Assembly: GCA_948144175.1 (NCBI GenBank)
Contig: CANXME010002003.1
Location: forward strand, 329,001-393,000
Reading direction: 5' to 3'
Length of the DNA: 64,000 nucleotides
Source: Closterium sp. NIES-65
Lineage: Eukaryota; Streptophyta; Zygnematophyceae; Desmidiales; Closteriaceae
Positions 19,801 through 28,900 of this stretch are shown one piece after another; position 1 is the first letter of the stretch, and every line of letters begins with the position of its first letter. The notes beneath the pieces are model-generated. The model searched no databases. It was given only the letters and a program-made list of their open reading frames with translations, and had not been told where the DNA came from. A program made the position numbers and the translations under genes.

Positions 19801-20085
19801 ACCAGGGCAGCAGACGCAATTAAAAAAGCCAACATCATCGCTAAGCGCAACGCCGATCGCCACCGCCGACCTGTCACTTACCAGCCAGACGACCTGGTAC
19901 TACTCGATACCCAGAACCTCCGCCTGCCCATCACTCCAAAACTTCGCCCCCGATATTGTGGGCCATTTCGCATCAGCCACATGATAACACCCGTCACCGC
20001 CCACCTCCTCCTCCCCGCTGACTGGTACGTCAGCCCGTCATTCCACGTCAGTCTACTTCGCCCTTACATCCCATCCACAAGCTAA
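16828..20085 (+). CDS. pol: Pol polyprotein of element A (protease, RT, RNase H, integrase)
   Basis: Reached by -1 frameshift; 1085 residues up to a TAA. In order: aspartic protease (FIDGGASHS, about residue 63), reverse transcriptase (FRMCIDYRALNRVT; YLDDILVYS near residue 411), RNase H (VVTDASDIAIGAVLLQ; RTDHKSLQYL), integrase with an HHCC zinc domain (HFGVEKTRQQL, then CPTCQLMK) and a D-D-E core (TMDFVTGLP, SIISDRDTKF, HPETDGQTERTNQ), and a GPY/F-like module (YCGPFRISHM, LLRPY). Domain order is that of Ty3/gypsy. All catalytic motifs I can name are present. The stop falls where elements of this family continue into a chromodomain. Confidence 0.95.
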   Translation, partial: RQQSVEIGPTTDETACSPNHTDPHRVTVPIHAIDRARMNKEGTATDCPVLIYGKIQGAAVKIFIDGGASHSLVNTATARKLQLILTRCLPEIDARLVDGTPLAIREKVERVKVRCGGNFGFTQEMLATTLDGHDILLGRDWLRRYNPWIDWTTGSCTVRSSGNWVVLPRWRSPESSTVQVNAVTMKRAVAAGADVYAVDIAIVEKDEQQSDFEKLLAAVPNELQTLLKRFQGIFPDDLPQGLPPQRAHDHRIVLEPGAQPTVQRQFRLTQPELDELRKQLDYLLEKQFIRPSSSPFAAPILFTPKKDGGFRMCIDYRALNRVTIKSRYPIPRADELIDQLRTARVFSKIDLRGGYHQIRVEPSDCAKTAFRTRYGSFEYTVMPFGLTNAPATFQMTMNEAFRPLLDKCVIVYLDDILVYSRDKQQHLVDLEAVFQVLEKHRLLTKGSKCEFFKDRLEFLGHVISEAGVEIDPKKLDTVKAWRPPTNITELQSFLGFVNYVRRFVPDMARLTAPLTDLLRKGVVFTWGEKEHAAFSALKNVLCSPPVLRIADPHRPFEVVTDASDIAIGAVLLQDFGDGLQPIAYESRKLHPPERNYPIHDREMLAIVHAFKVWRCYLTGADVTVRTDHKSLQYLRAQPHLNPRQIRWLDFLESNFHYTVTYKKGASNIADALTRPTAQIHAILLAQTSPLLTGLFTHGYQTDPFFTGGNSQQFATAKGVYYVKTGTDRIWVPGYTLLRELLLQEAHEGVTSGHFGVEKTRQQLQRYYYWPEMLTDVQRHVASCPTCQLMKSSRKRPAGQLQPIPPPERAWQQVTMDFVTGLPAGASGNDAILVVVDRLTKMAHFAACRKSITAEETARLFITTVVRLHGIPASIISDRDTKFTSNFWRNLWQQFGTRLQFSSSYHPETDGQTERTNQTMEQLIRATCDDPNTWEQQLPLIEFAYNNAPSATTQQSPFYLNYGQDPAVPMTPNPDNPVPRAQQFAEILQAARTRAADAIKKANIIAKRNADRHRRPVTYQPDDLVLLDTQNLRLPITPKLRPRYCGPFRISHMITPVTAHLLLPADWYVSPSFHVSLLRPYIPSTS

Positions 20086-20331
20086 CTGCCACGAAATCGC
20101 CCAGCCAGCATGACACGTCCCCCAACCGAACCACTCATCACCCCCGAAAAAATCCTCAGCCACCGAGTCCGCGACCCTCGGGGAGCCCGACGGATCGAAT
20201 TCCTAATCCGCTGGAAGGACCGAACGCCCACAGAAGACAACTGGGTCCCCCTGGATAAAATTGAGAACCACCCTGTCTTCACCGAGTATCTGCGAAGCCG
20301 AAATTTCCGCGACGTCCATGCGCTCTCGTAA
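20086..20331 (+). pseudogene. Chromodomain tail of element A integrase, cut off by an in-frame stop
   Basis: The frame after TAA 20083-20085 stays open and encodes RRIEFLIRWKDRTPTEDNWV and PLDKIENHPVFTEYL, a chromodomain that in chromoviruses guides integration through histone marks. Element G has CAA at the matching place (TSQVPRT) and an uninterrupted fusion. In A it could be made only by readthrough or from the ATG at 20110; I think the stop is a single C-to-T mutation. Confidence 0.8.
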
Positions 20332-20344
20332 GAGGGGCCTCCTT

Positions 20345-20357
20345 GGGGAGGGGGGTA
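20345..20357 (+). promoter_or_regulatory. Polypurine tract of element A
   Basis: GGGGAGGGGGGTA lies immediately before the 3' LTR, the expected place for plus-strand priming. Confidence 0.88.
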
Positions 20358-20358
20358 G

Positions 20359-20701
20359 TGTAAGGAAATTCCCTTTTCCTTACCTCGCGTCCCTGCTCAA
20401 CGCGTACATCACTGTAGCACCTCAGTCAGCACCGTTACCACTCGCGACCATCGCATCATTCATCATCCCGCCCTTTTCGCACATCGCATCCCGACCTCAC
20501 GGCTCGGCTGGTAACCCGCGCTCCGGGCCTACGCTTCCACATTTTCCCAACCTCAGTCCCAGGCTCGTCGCGCGACAACCACAGTCCATTACCGTTACCA
20601 CTATTGTTTTCGCTATATAATCCTTCGCTCATGCCTTCGCTCATTGTACTCTTGCTTCGATAGTGCAATTCTCGTTCGTTCCCTCAATTGCACTCGTAAC
20701 A
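20359..20701 (+). repeat. 3' LTR of element A
   Basis: 343 bp, one difference from the 5' LTR (C for T in CTGCTCAACG versus CTGCTTAACG). It is followed by TSD CATCC. Confidence 0.96.
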
Positions 20702-21015
20702 CATCCCTACTCAACACGTACATCACTATAGCAACACAATCAGCACCGTTACCACTCGCAATCCTCGCATCTACAATCCGCCCGCCACCTTCGCACGTCG
20801 CACCCCGACCTCACGGCTCGGCGGGTAACCCGCGCTCCGGGCCTCCGCTTCTACACTTTTTCCCAACCTCAATCCCAGGCCCGTCGCGCGACAACCACAG
20901 TCCATTACCGTTACCACTGTAGTTTCGCTATATATTCTTCGCTCATGCCTTCGCTCATTATACTCTTGCTTCGATAATGCAATTCTCGTTCGTTCGCTCA
21001 ATTGCACTCGTAACA
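20702..21015 (+). repeat. Remainder of element B 5' LTR
   Basis: It resumes at CATCCCTACTCAACACG where element A entered and ends CGTAACA, followed by the PBS-like CTTGGTATTCATAGCC. It is about 90% like the LTR of A by eye. Confidence 0.88.
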
Positions 21016-21411
21016 CTTGGTATTCATAGCCTACGATCTCTTCTCGGACCGCACCCACACCTTCGCTTCCCCACTATCTCAATTTTTTAGGGGAGGGTAG
21101 ACGTCTCTCAGCGACACAGCACCGCCGCTCGTAGTGCTCTCTCGTAAGCACGCACGGCCACGACCGAGGCTCTCGCTGAGCTCGCCCGACACCCCCGCCA
21201 TGGCCGAATTCACGCTTGCAACATTGACGCAGGAGCAGCTCGACCATCTGGTGCGCCAACTTGAATATTCGGCGCTCGAAATTGCGACACTCACGGCGGA
21301 ACGTGACTCCGCGCGTCAGCAATCAACGGTGAACACTCCAGCGCCACCACACGCACCGACAAATGTATCTGCACAATCAGACGAGCCGATCGTCATCTCG
21401 TCCGGCACACC

Positions 21412-22924
21412 TGACAAAATTAGAAGGAAGAAAGAGGATTGAACTAACAAGAATGAGGATACAAATAGCAAACCCTAGAAGGGTTGTACTCGCTATAGAG
21501 CACCCCACTACAGGCTAGAACAATAAGATAATATTCTGACACACCCCCATAGCCAAAGTGGGGTGTAATTAGCAGAGCAGGCAAAGCAATACAAGCTCAG
21601 GGTGGATCACAATGTCACCACACATTCTGAGCACAAGTTCAAGAAGAAATAGTTTAGAGTTCACAATTATAAGCAAAGCTAGTGGTAGTCACAACGGGCA
21701 AGTGAGGAGGAGGAGGGAGAGTGAGGGGAGAGGAGATAGGAGGCGACGGCTGAAGCTGCAGACACACGGGCAGCAGGAGGCAGACTGGCACAGCGGCTAC
21801 CGGACAGCGCCCGGACTACAGGAGTAACAGGCCCCGCGGCTCAAATAGCGGCGGACGGGCAACGGACCCACAGGCGGCTGGCGTAGAAGTCTAGCTCACT
21901 GGGCTACCGGGACAGCGCCCCGGACTACAGGTGCTGCTGACGACAAACTGGCAACCACCGCTCATCCTCCCGCACACAGTCCCACCCCCCTGATACACAC
22001 CCACTGCTACACCGCTATCTCTACTCCCACGCACCCCCCTTAAACCCTAAACCCCAGTCTCCCACACATCCACCCCCCTCAGCGACAGCTGCAGCAGTGG
22101 GAGACGAAGGAGGAGGAGGAGCAAAGGGAGGAAGGCACACCGATCACCCCCATACCCGCCACCCCACAGCTCGCCAAGCGGCCCCCTCAGGTCGCCTCGA
22201 CAGACGACGGGAAACGGGGGGGAGGGGGGGTGTGGAGAAAAGGGCCCACCACGGACCTGAGAGAGTGGCAGGTAGGGGCACGGGGCCGGGGCCGAGGCCG
22301 CGAAGTGGGGCGGCAGGGCCGCGACGGTCGGGGCGGGGCCGCGACGCAGGGCGGGGCCGCGACAGGTCGGGACCGCGACAGGTAGGGCGGGGCCGCGAAG
22401 GTAGGGCGGGGCCGCGACGAGGGCGGGGCCGCGACGGTCGGGGCGGGGCCGCGACGTAGGGCGGGGCCGCGACGAGGGCGGGGCCGCGACGGTCGGGGCG
22501 GGGCCGCGACGTAGGGCGGGGCCGCTTCGAGGGGCGGGGTCGCGACACAGGGCGGGGCCGCGAAGGTAGGGTAGACGCCCGCCGCGCGCCTCGGGGCGCA
22601 CAGCGGGCAGAGAACCGCCGCGCGCCACGGGGCGCACGGCGGGCAGAAAACCGCCGCGCGCCTCGGGGCGCACGGCGGGAAGGAAAACCGCCGCGCGCCT
22701 CGGGGCGCACGGCGGGAAGGAAAGGTAGCAGCGGAAGCGAGGTGGTAACCCACCCACAGGTTCGATCCAAGGGGATCGACCTGCTCTGATAGCATGACAA
22801 AATTAGAAGGAAGAAAGAGGATTGAACTAACAAGAATGAGGATACAAATAGCAAACCCTAGAAGGGTTGTACTCGCTATAGAGCACCCCACTACAGGCTA
22901 GAACAATAAGATAATATTCTGACA
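21412..22924 (-). mobile_element. Element C: non-autonomous LTR element related to the copia family (1513 bp)
   Basis: Two 130-bp LTRs (21412-21541, 22795-22924) appear identical, with a perfect TSD ACACC (21407-21411, 22925-22929). On the minus strand a PBS TGCTATCAGAGC follows the 5' LTR and a polypurine tract TATGGGGGTG precedes the 3' LTR. The 1.25-kb interior has no gag or pol, only a GC-rich repeat leader (22250-22740) and a 3' segment resembling the copia 3' UTR (GATCCACCCTGAGCTTG). It must move with enzymes from a full copia element. Identical LTRs mean very recent insertion. Confidence 0.93.
22250..22740. repeat. GC-rich tandem repeats in the leader of element C
   Basis: Variants of GGGGCCGCGACGTAGGGC and then CGGGGCGCACGGCGGG repeat many times. 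Open frames across this block in all directions are products of the repeat and are not genes. Confidence 0.85.
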
Positions 22925-25127
22925 ACACCAACACAAAACAACAGCGTGGGACAGCGCTCAGGCGCAACCAGCGATGGCGCCGCCCAACCGATGCCTGGCA
23001 TGGGAGGAAACAGGGTCGCACCAAGCTCGCGGGAGCCTCGCGAAGCCCGTCGGCACGTGGAGTTCGCGGTGACAAGTGGCGAACAGGCCATTATGGCACC
23101 AATGCCACTCTAGCCGCAACGCCCGCCCTGATTTGACCCGAGCCAGTGTGGAGGTCCGACGTTTCAATCGTGGGTCTTCACGATGAACGTCTTCTTCGAC
23201 GTGAATTATGTCGAGTCGGACGCAACGAAGATTCGGTATGCCGTTTCGCTGCTAAGGGGCCCCGCCATGGACTGGTGGCGAGTCATCGTGACGTCGCCAC
23301 GCGCCTACGAGCCACCATCGCAAGAGGAAGGGCCCACGGGTCCAGCTGTAACCTAGAGTTCATTCTGCGAGACCGCCCAATACAGCACGTAGGATGCATG
23401 GTGCGCAGGGCTTCGGGTGCGCTTTGAGCCGATCGCGGCTTCTATTTCGGCGCGTCAGAGATTGCGCACTTGGCGGCAGCTCGGATCGGTTCAAGACTAT
23501 ACGAGTGGGTTTCTCGCAGTATGCGAGCAAGTCGGCTACATGCACGAAGCGGAGCGGGTGGACTGTTCCGTCGGAGGGCTGAAGCCGGACATCTCGCACG
23601 AAATCATGCTACGCGGGCTCTCGAACTTCAACGAGATTCTCGCGCTCGCCAAGAAAATCGACATTTTACGCCGTCCGAGACCGGGGTCCTACTATGGACA
23701 TCGTCCTCGGGGACCGATCGAACTCGCCACTGTACACGCTGTTGCGACGAATGCAGCTGCCGCGCCGTTTAAGGGGCGTTGCTTTGCTTGCAACAGGCCG
23801 GGCCATCGCAAGAGCGATTGCCCAGAGGAGCTAAGGTGCCGCGGAGAAGAGCAGGGGAGGGAGTCTCCAAAGCAGGGAAACGCTAGCAGTCAGTAGGAAT
23901 CGGGCCAACTAATGACAAGACTGCCTGCTTGCCCAACCCCACCGACCCTCACCGAGTCACAGTAACGATTCATGCTATCAATCGGACTCGGACGAATAAG
24001 GAGGGTACAGCGACGGATTGCCCAGTACTGATCCACGGGAACATACAGGGAGCAGCAGTGAAGATTTTTATCGACGGAGGAGCAGGCCACAGTTTAGTTA
24101 ATACCGCAACCGCACGAAAACTGCAGCTGACACTTAGCCGCTGCTTACCAGAGATAGACGCACGCTTAGTCGACGGCACGTCACTGGCCATACGGGAAAA
24201 GGTAGAGAGAGTCAAAGTCCACTGCGCGGGAAATTTCGGGTTTACACAAGAAATGCTCGCAACGACACTAGATGGGCACGATATTTTACTGGGACGTGAT
24301 TGGCTGCGACGGTATAACCCACGAATTGACTGGACGACGCGTAGCTGCACCGTGCGAAGTAGTGGTAACCGGGTCGAGTTACCTCGCTGGCAGTCGCCCG
24401 AGTCTTCAACGGTACACGTCAACGCCATCACAATGAAACGGACTGTCGTTGCTGGAGCTGACGTGTACGTAGTAGACATTGCAGAAGTAGAGGAAGCAGA
24501 GCAGCCGAGTGATTTCAAGAAACTGCTGGCAGCCGTACCGCCCGAATTACAGGAACTGTTGAAACAATACCCCGGGATTTTTCCCGACGACTTACCGGAA
24601 GGACTACCACCTCAGCGAGCACAAGACCACCGAATCGAATTAGAACCGGGGGCACAGCCAACGGTACAGCGTCAGTTCAGACTGACACAGCCCGAGCTCG
24701 ACGAACTAAGGAAGCAGTTAGATTACCTCGTCGAGAAAAATATCATCAGACCGAGCTCGTCACCGTTCGCCGCACCGATACTATTCACGCCGGAAAAAGA
24801 CGGGGGTTTCGCATGTGTATCGACTACAGAGCACTGAACAGGGTAACAGTTAAGTTGCGATACCCCAATCCACGCGCCGAGGAACTGATCGACCAACTGC
24901 GAACAGCACGGGTTTTTTCGAAAATCGACTTACGGGGAGGTTACCACCAGATTAGAATCGAACCATCAGACTGCCCCAAAACAGCTTTCAGGACTAGGTA
25001 CGTGTCGTTCGAGTACACTGTGATGCCATTCGGGCTGACCGGCGCGCCAACGACTTTTCAGATGACCATGAACGAGGCATTTAGGCCGCTCTTAGATAAA
25101 TGTGTAATAGTTTATGTCGATGACATC

Positions 25128-25223
25128 CTAGTGTACAGTCCGGATAAGCAGCAGCACTTAGCAGATCTGGAAGTAGTGTGTAAGGTTTTAGACGAGCACA
25201 GATTACTGACCAAGGGTTCCAAG
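25128..25223 (+). repeat. RT segment of element B duplicated on both sides of element D (left copy)
   Basis: This 96-bp segment (from CTAGTGTACAGTC to GGTTCCAAG) occurs again at 32098-32193 with a few substitutions. It is far longer than a normal 5-bp target duplication. Confidence 0.88.
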
Positions 25224-25429
25224 TGTCAGATTTGTATGACATAGCTGTTGTAGGCTATAGTGGGGTAGCACATATGGGGTACAACTTTCTAGGGTTGTAT
25301 ATGTACCCAACATTCACTTAGTCATTTCATTCTCGTTTCAGTCTTCTCATGGTATCGAGCAGGTTCCCTAGTGGGAACTGTGCCTAGGGCCCACCAAGTC
25401 GATTTTTTTTTTTTCTCTGCCCGGAGCGC

Positions 25430-25880
25430 GCTCAGCCCGAGTCGCGCTCCTCTCTCTCATCTCGTCGAGCCGCCCTAGCGGCCTCGTCGCCCTAGCGGCC
25501 CCGTCGCCCTAGCGGCCCCATCGCCCTAGCAGCCCCGTCGCCTAGCCCTGCGGCCCCGCCGCCATTCACTACGGCCCCGCCGCCCTTCACTGCGGCCCCG
25601 CCGCCCTTTGCGGCGGCCCCGCCACCCTTCGCTGCGGCCCCGCGGCCCTTCGCTGTGGCCCCGCTGCTCTTCGCTGCGGCCCCGCCGCCCTTCTCTGCGG
25701 CCCCGCCGCCCTTTGCTGCGGCCACGCCGCCCCTCTCGCTGCGGCCCCGTCGCCTACCTTGCGGCCCCGCCGCCCTTCGCTGCGGCCCCGCCGCCCTACC
25801 AGCGGCCCTGCCGCCCAACGCAACCGAGCCGCCCGCACCGCTGTGCCGCCGTGTTGCCGAGCTGCTGTGCTGCCGAGCTG
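25430..25880 (+). repeat. GC-rich 21-bp tandem repeats in the leader of element D
   Basis: CGGCCCCGCCGCCCTTCGCT variants repeat about 15 times between the LTR and gag. Similar but not identical blocks occur in the leaders of C, F, H and I. Confidence 0.88.
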
Positions 25881-25966
25881 CCCGAACCGCCCTGTCTGGT
25901 GAGAGCAGCGCTTCTGTTACTGCGCTGCCCCTGTCCTACAGTTAGCGCTGCTAGTCTACTGCTGTC

Positions 25967-28900
25967 ATGGCTACCCCCAGTGTTCTCGCTTTTGACGCTG
26001 AGGGTCGGGCCATTGACTTTGAGGTCTGGGTAGATGACCTGCAGCTTTTCCTACAGTGCGATAGGGCAGACGGTCTCTCCCTCTTTGACCTCACCTCTGG
26101 TGCCTCTCCTGCCCCTTTTGCCGATGCCGACGCCACTGTTCGCTCCCAGTGGGCCACTCGCGATGCTGCTGCACGTCTTGCTGTGCGTCGCCACCTGCCT
26201 ACCACTGAGCGCGCACACTTTAGTCAGTAGAAGAGTGATCAGACCTTATACGACGCCGTAGTTGCGCGCTACTCTTCCCCTGCCACTACTGCACTGAGCC
26301 GCCTCATGCTACCGTACCTCTTCCCTGACCTTGCTGCCTTTCCCACTGTCGCTGACCTCATTACGCACCTCCACACTAGTGACACTCGCTACCGCGCTGC
26401 GCTTCCTGCTGAGTTCTGCGCCAAGAACCCCCCCCCCCATGTACATCACTCTCTACTACATCGTCACCTGTCTCCCTGACTCCCTTCGTGTAGTCAGAGA
26501 CCACTTCCTCTCAGTCTGTCCCACCACTCTGACTGTTGACCTCCTAGAGAAGGCCCTCCTAGCAGCGGAGAAGAGCATAGTCACTGTAGGAGCCTCTCGT
26601 GGTGACCCTCGCGCCCCCATCTTTGAGGGGTGTTCCCCTTCCCCCCTTTTGCCCTCTGTTGCCTCTGCTGCTGCGGCCGACCTCGTTGGCCTTGAGTCGG
26701 TCGGTGCGGCGTCTGCCCCTAGCGGGCAACGCCGCTCTAGCAAGGGCAAGGGGGGCAAGGGTGCGGGAGGAGCTAGCGGGGGTGGTGGAGGTGGCGGTGG
26801 AGGCGGCGGAGGGAGTGGGGGTGGAGGTGGGAGTGGTGGCGGGGGTGGCGGTGTCGGTGGCAGCAGTGGAGGCGGAGGCGGCGGAGGCGATAGCGGTGGG
26901 AGTGGAGGCGGCGGTGGTGGCGGAGGTGGAGGAGGCGGTGGTGGAGGAGGTGGAGCTGGTCGGGGTGGCGCTTCGCAGCGGAGCGGCTCCGGTGGTGGTC
27001 AGCGCCAGCCGCAGCAGCAGCAGCGTTCTCTGGACATCCCCCCCCTTAGAAGCTCCGTGAGTGGTACGCTGCATGTCAGCGTGGTGGGGGTACTGGTCCA
27101 TGCACCTACGTCCTTCGCACCGACGACCGCGCGAGTGAGCAGTGTGGGGGTGCCCACCACACCCAGCGCTGCTTTGGCCGCCTGACGGACGCTTGGCGCC
27201 ACCAGTTCCCGGAGGCCGCGGAGATCCCCCGCTGGGGAGAGCTGTCTAGGGCGGGTGTCGCTATCTTTGATCTTGACTTTGATGCTATTCTTGCTGCCAT
27301 GTATGCTGTGACCATTAGTGATGAGGGTGACTGTTACCGGTGTTTCCCGCCCAACCCGGGCATTGAGACTACTGCTCTAGGTGCTGGTGAGGCTGCTGCT
27401 CTAGGTGCCAGTGCGACTGTTGCTCTAGGTGCCAGTGCGTCAGCGTCCTCAGTTGCTGGTGAGTCTGCGCTCTCAGGTACTACGTCGGCCTCGGCCTCCC
27501 TCACCTTCACACCTGACTCAGGGGCTTCTCGCTCCTTCTTTCAAGACTGCACCACACTCACGCCGCTTGGTCGGCCGGTTGCAGTCTCCCTGGCAGACCC
27601 CTTTGGGGGTCCTGTCCTCTCTCACTTCTCCACTCTCCTCCCGTGCCCGGCTGCCCCCTCTGGCACCTTGTCTGGTCTTTACCTCCCCTCGTTCTCTACA
27701 AACTTGGTGAGTGGTGCTGACCTACAGGATGCGGGGGTTCACCAGTTTACTCCTGCAAGTCAGCGGGTGACCCACTGCTCGGACGCTCGCACAGGCCGAC
27801 ACGTGGCCACGTTTACGCGTCGGCCGGGGTCGAGCCTCTACACCCTGACCACTGAGTCTCTTTTGTCCCTGCGTCTGGTCAGGTAGCTGCGTTGAGTCAG
27901 GTGTTTGCTGCAGCGTCCAGGTCTGGTCCTGAGTCTGCCCCCTGCTCGTGTCGCCTCCTGTCTCACGAGACTCTCCTGTGGCACCACCGTCTTGGTCACC
28001 CTTCCCTGCCTCGTCTTCGAGGCATGGCTTCCCGTGTCCTTGTCTCTGGTCTTCCCCGGTCCCTCCCTCCCCTTCCTCCGGGGCCTGGCCCCTCCTGCGT
28101 CCCCTGTGTCGAGGGGCGGCTACGGGCTGCCCCTCACTCCTCTCAGTTTCCCCCGACAGAGGCTCCGCTGCAGACGCTTCACAAAGACGTGTGGGCCCCG
28201 ACCCGCGTCCGTGGACAGGGTCACGAGCGCTACTTTCTACTGGTGGTTGACGACTACTCGCGTTACACCACAGTCTTCCCCTTGCGCAGCAAGGGCAATG
28301 TTAGTGAGGTGCTGATCGACTGGATCCGCGCAGCTCGTCTCCAGCTCAGGAGGAGCTTCGACTCGGACTTTCCTGTTCTGCGTCTGCACTATGACAGAGG
28401 CGGAGAGTTCTCCTCTCGCCTTCTGCGAGCCTACAGCCGTGCGCGAGGCATCCGCCAGACCTTTACGCTTCCGGACTCTCCACAGCAAAATGGGCTTGCT
28501 GAGCGCCGCATTGGCATGGTCATGGACGTCGCTCGTACGTCCATGATGCATGTGGCTGCCCCCCATTTTTTGTAGCCGTTTGCGGTTCAGTACGCGGCGC
28601 ATCAGATCAACCTTAACCCCAGGGTCTCCATGCCGGAGACCTCCCCAACTTTGTTGTGGACGGGGAAGGTAGGCGATGCGTCTGCGTTCCGTGTCTTGGG
28701 ATCTCGGGCGTTTGTCCGCGACTTGTCTGCGGACAAACTGTCCCCTCGTGCTGCTCCTTGTGTCTTCCTTGGCTTCCCCCCTGACGCGCCAGGGTGGCAG
28801 TTCTACCACCCCACCTCTCGTCGTGTTCTGTCCCCTTAGGATGTCACGTTTGACGAGTCGAACCCCTACTACCGCCTCTTCCCCTACCGCACTCCTTCCC

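Larger units (their letters stand above)
15142..20701 (+). mobile_element. Element A: young, nearly intact Ty3/gypsy chromovirus-like element (5560 bp)
   Basis: Two 343-bp LTRs (15142-15484 and 20359-20701) begin TGTAAGG and end CGTAACA and differ at one base by eye. The target-site duplication CATCC is perfect (15137-15141 and 20702-20706). It lies within the 5' LTR of element B, which supplies both flanks. The near-identical LTRs imply a recent insertion. It contains gag, a pol with all expected domains, a PBS and a polypurine tract. Confidence 0.97.
21200..23896 (+). pseudogene. gag: Gag of element B, split by element C and with stop codons
   Basis: The N-terminus MAEFTLATLTQEQ starts at 21200 and runs to 21411; the frame resumes at 22925 after element C. 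In-frame TAG codons replace sense codons of the A copy (AAG in CTCAAGCCG; TGG in ACCTGGAGT and ACGTGGGAT). The zinc knuckle CFACNRPGHRKSDC and the GGGAAAC slippery site (23875-23881) before the TAG at 23894 are preserved. Confidence 0.9.

Noticed and set aside
22047-22891. Three overlapping 234-236-codon frames rich in Arg, Pro and Ala on the minus strand
   Set aside because: They lie in the GC-rich repeat leader of element C and resemble each other because of the repeat, not as proteins.
25493-25838. Ala/Gly-rich frames on the minus strand at 25492-25838
   Set aside because: Antisense translations of the 21-bp leader repeat of element D.
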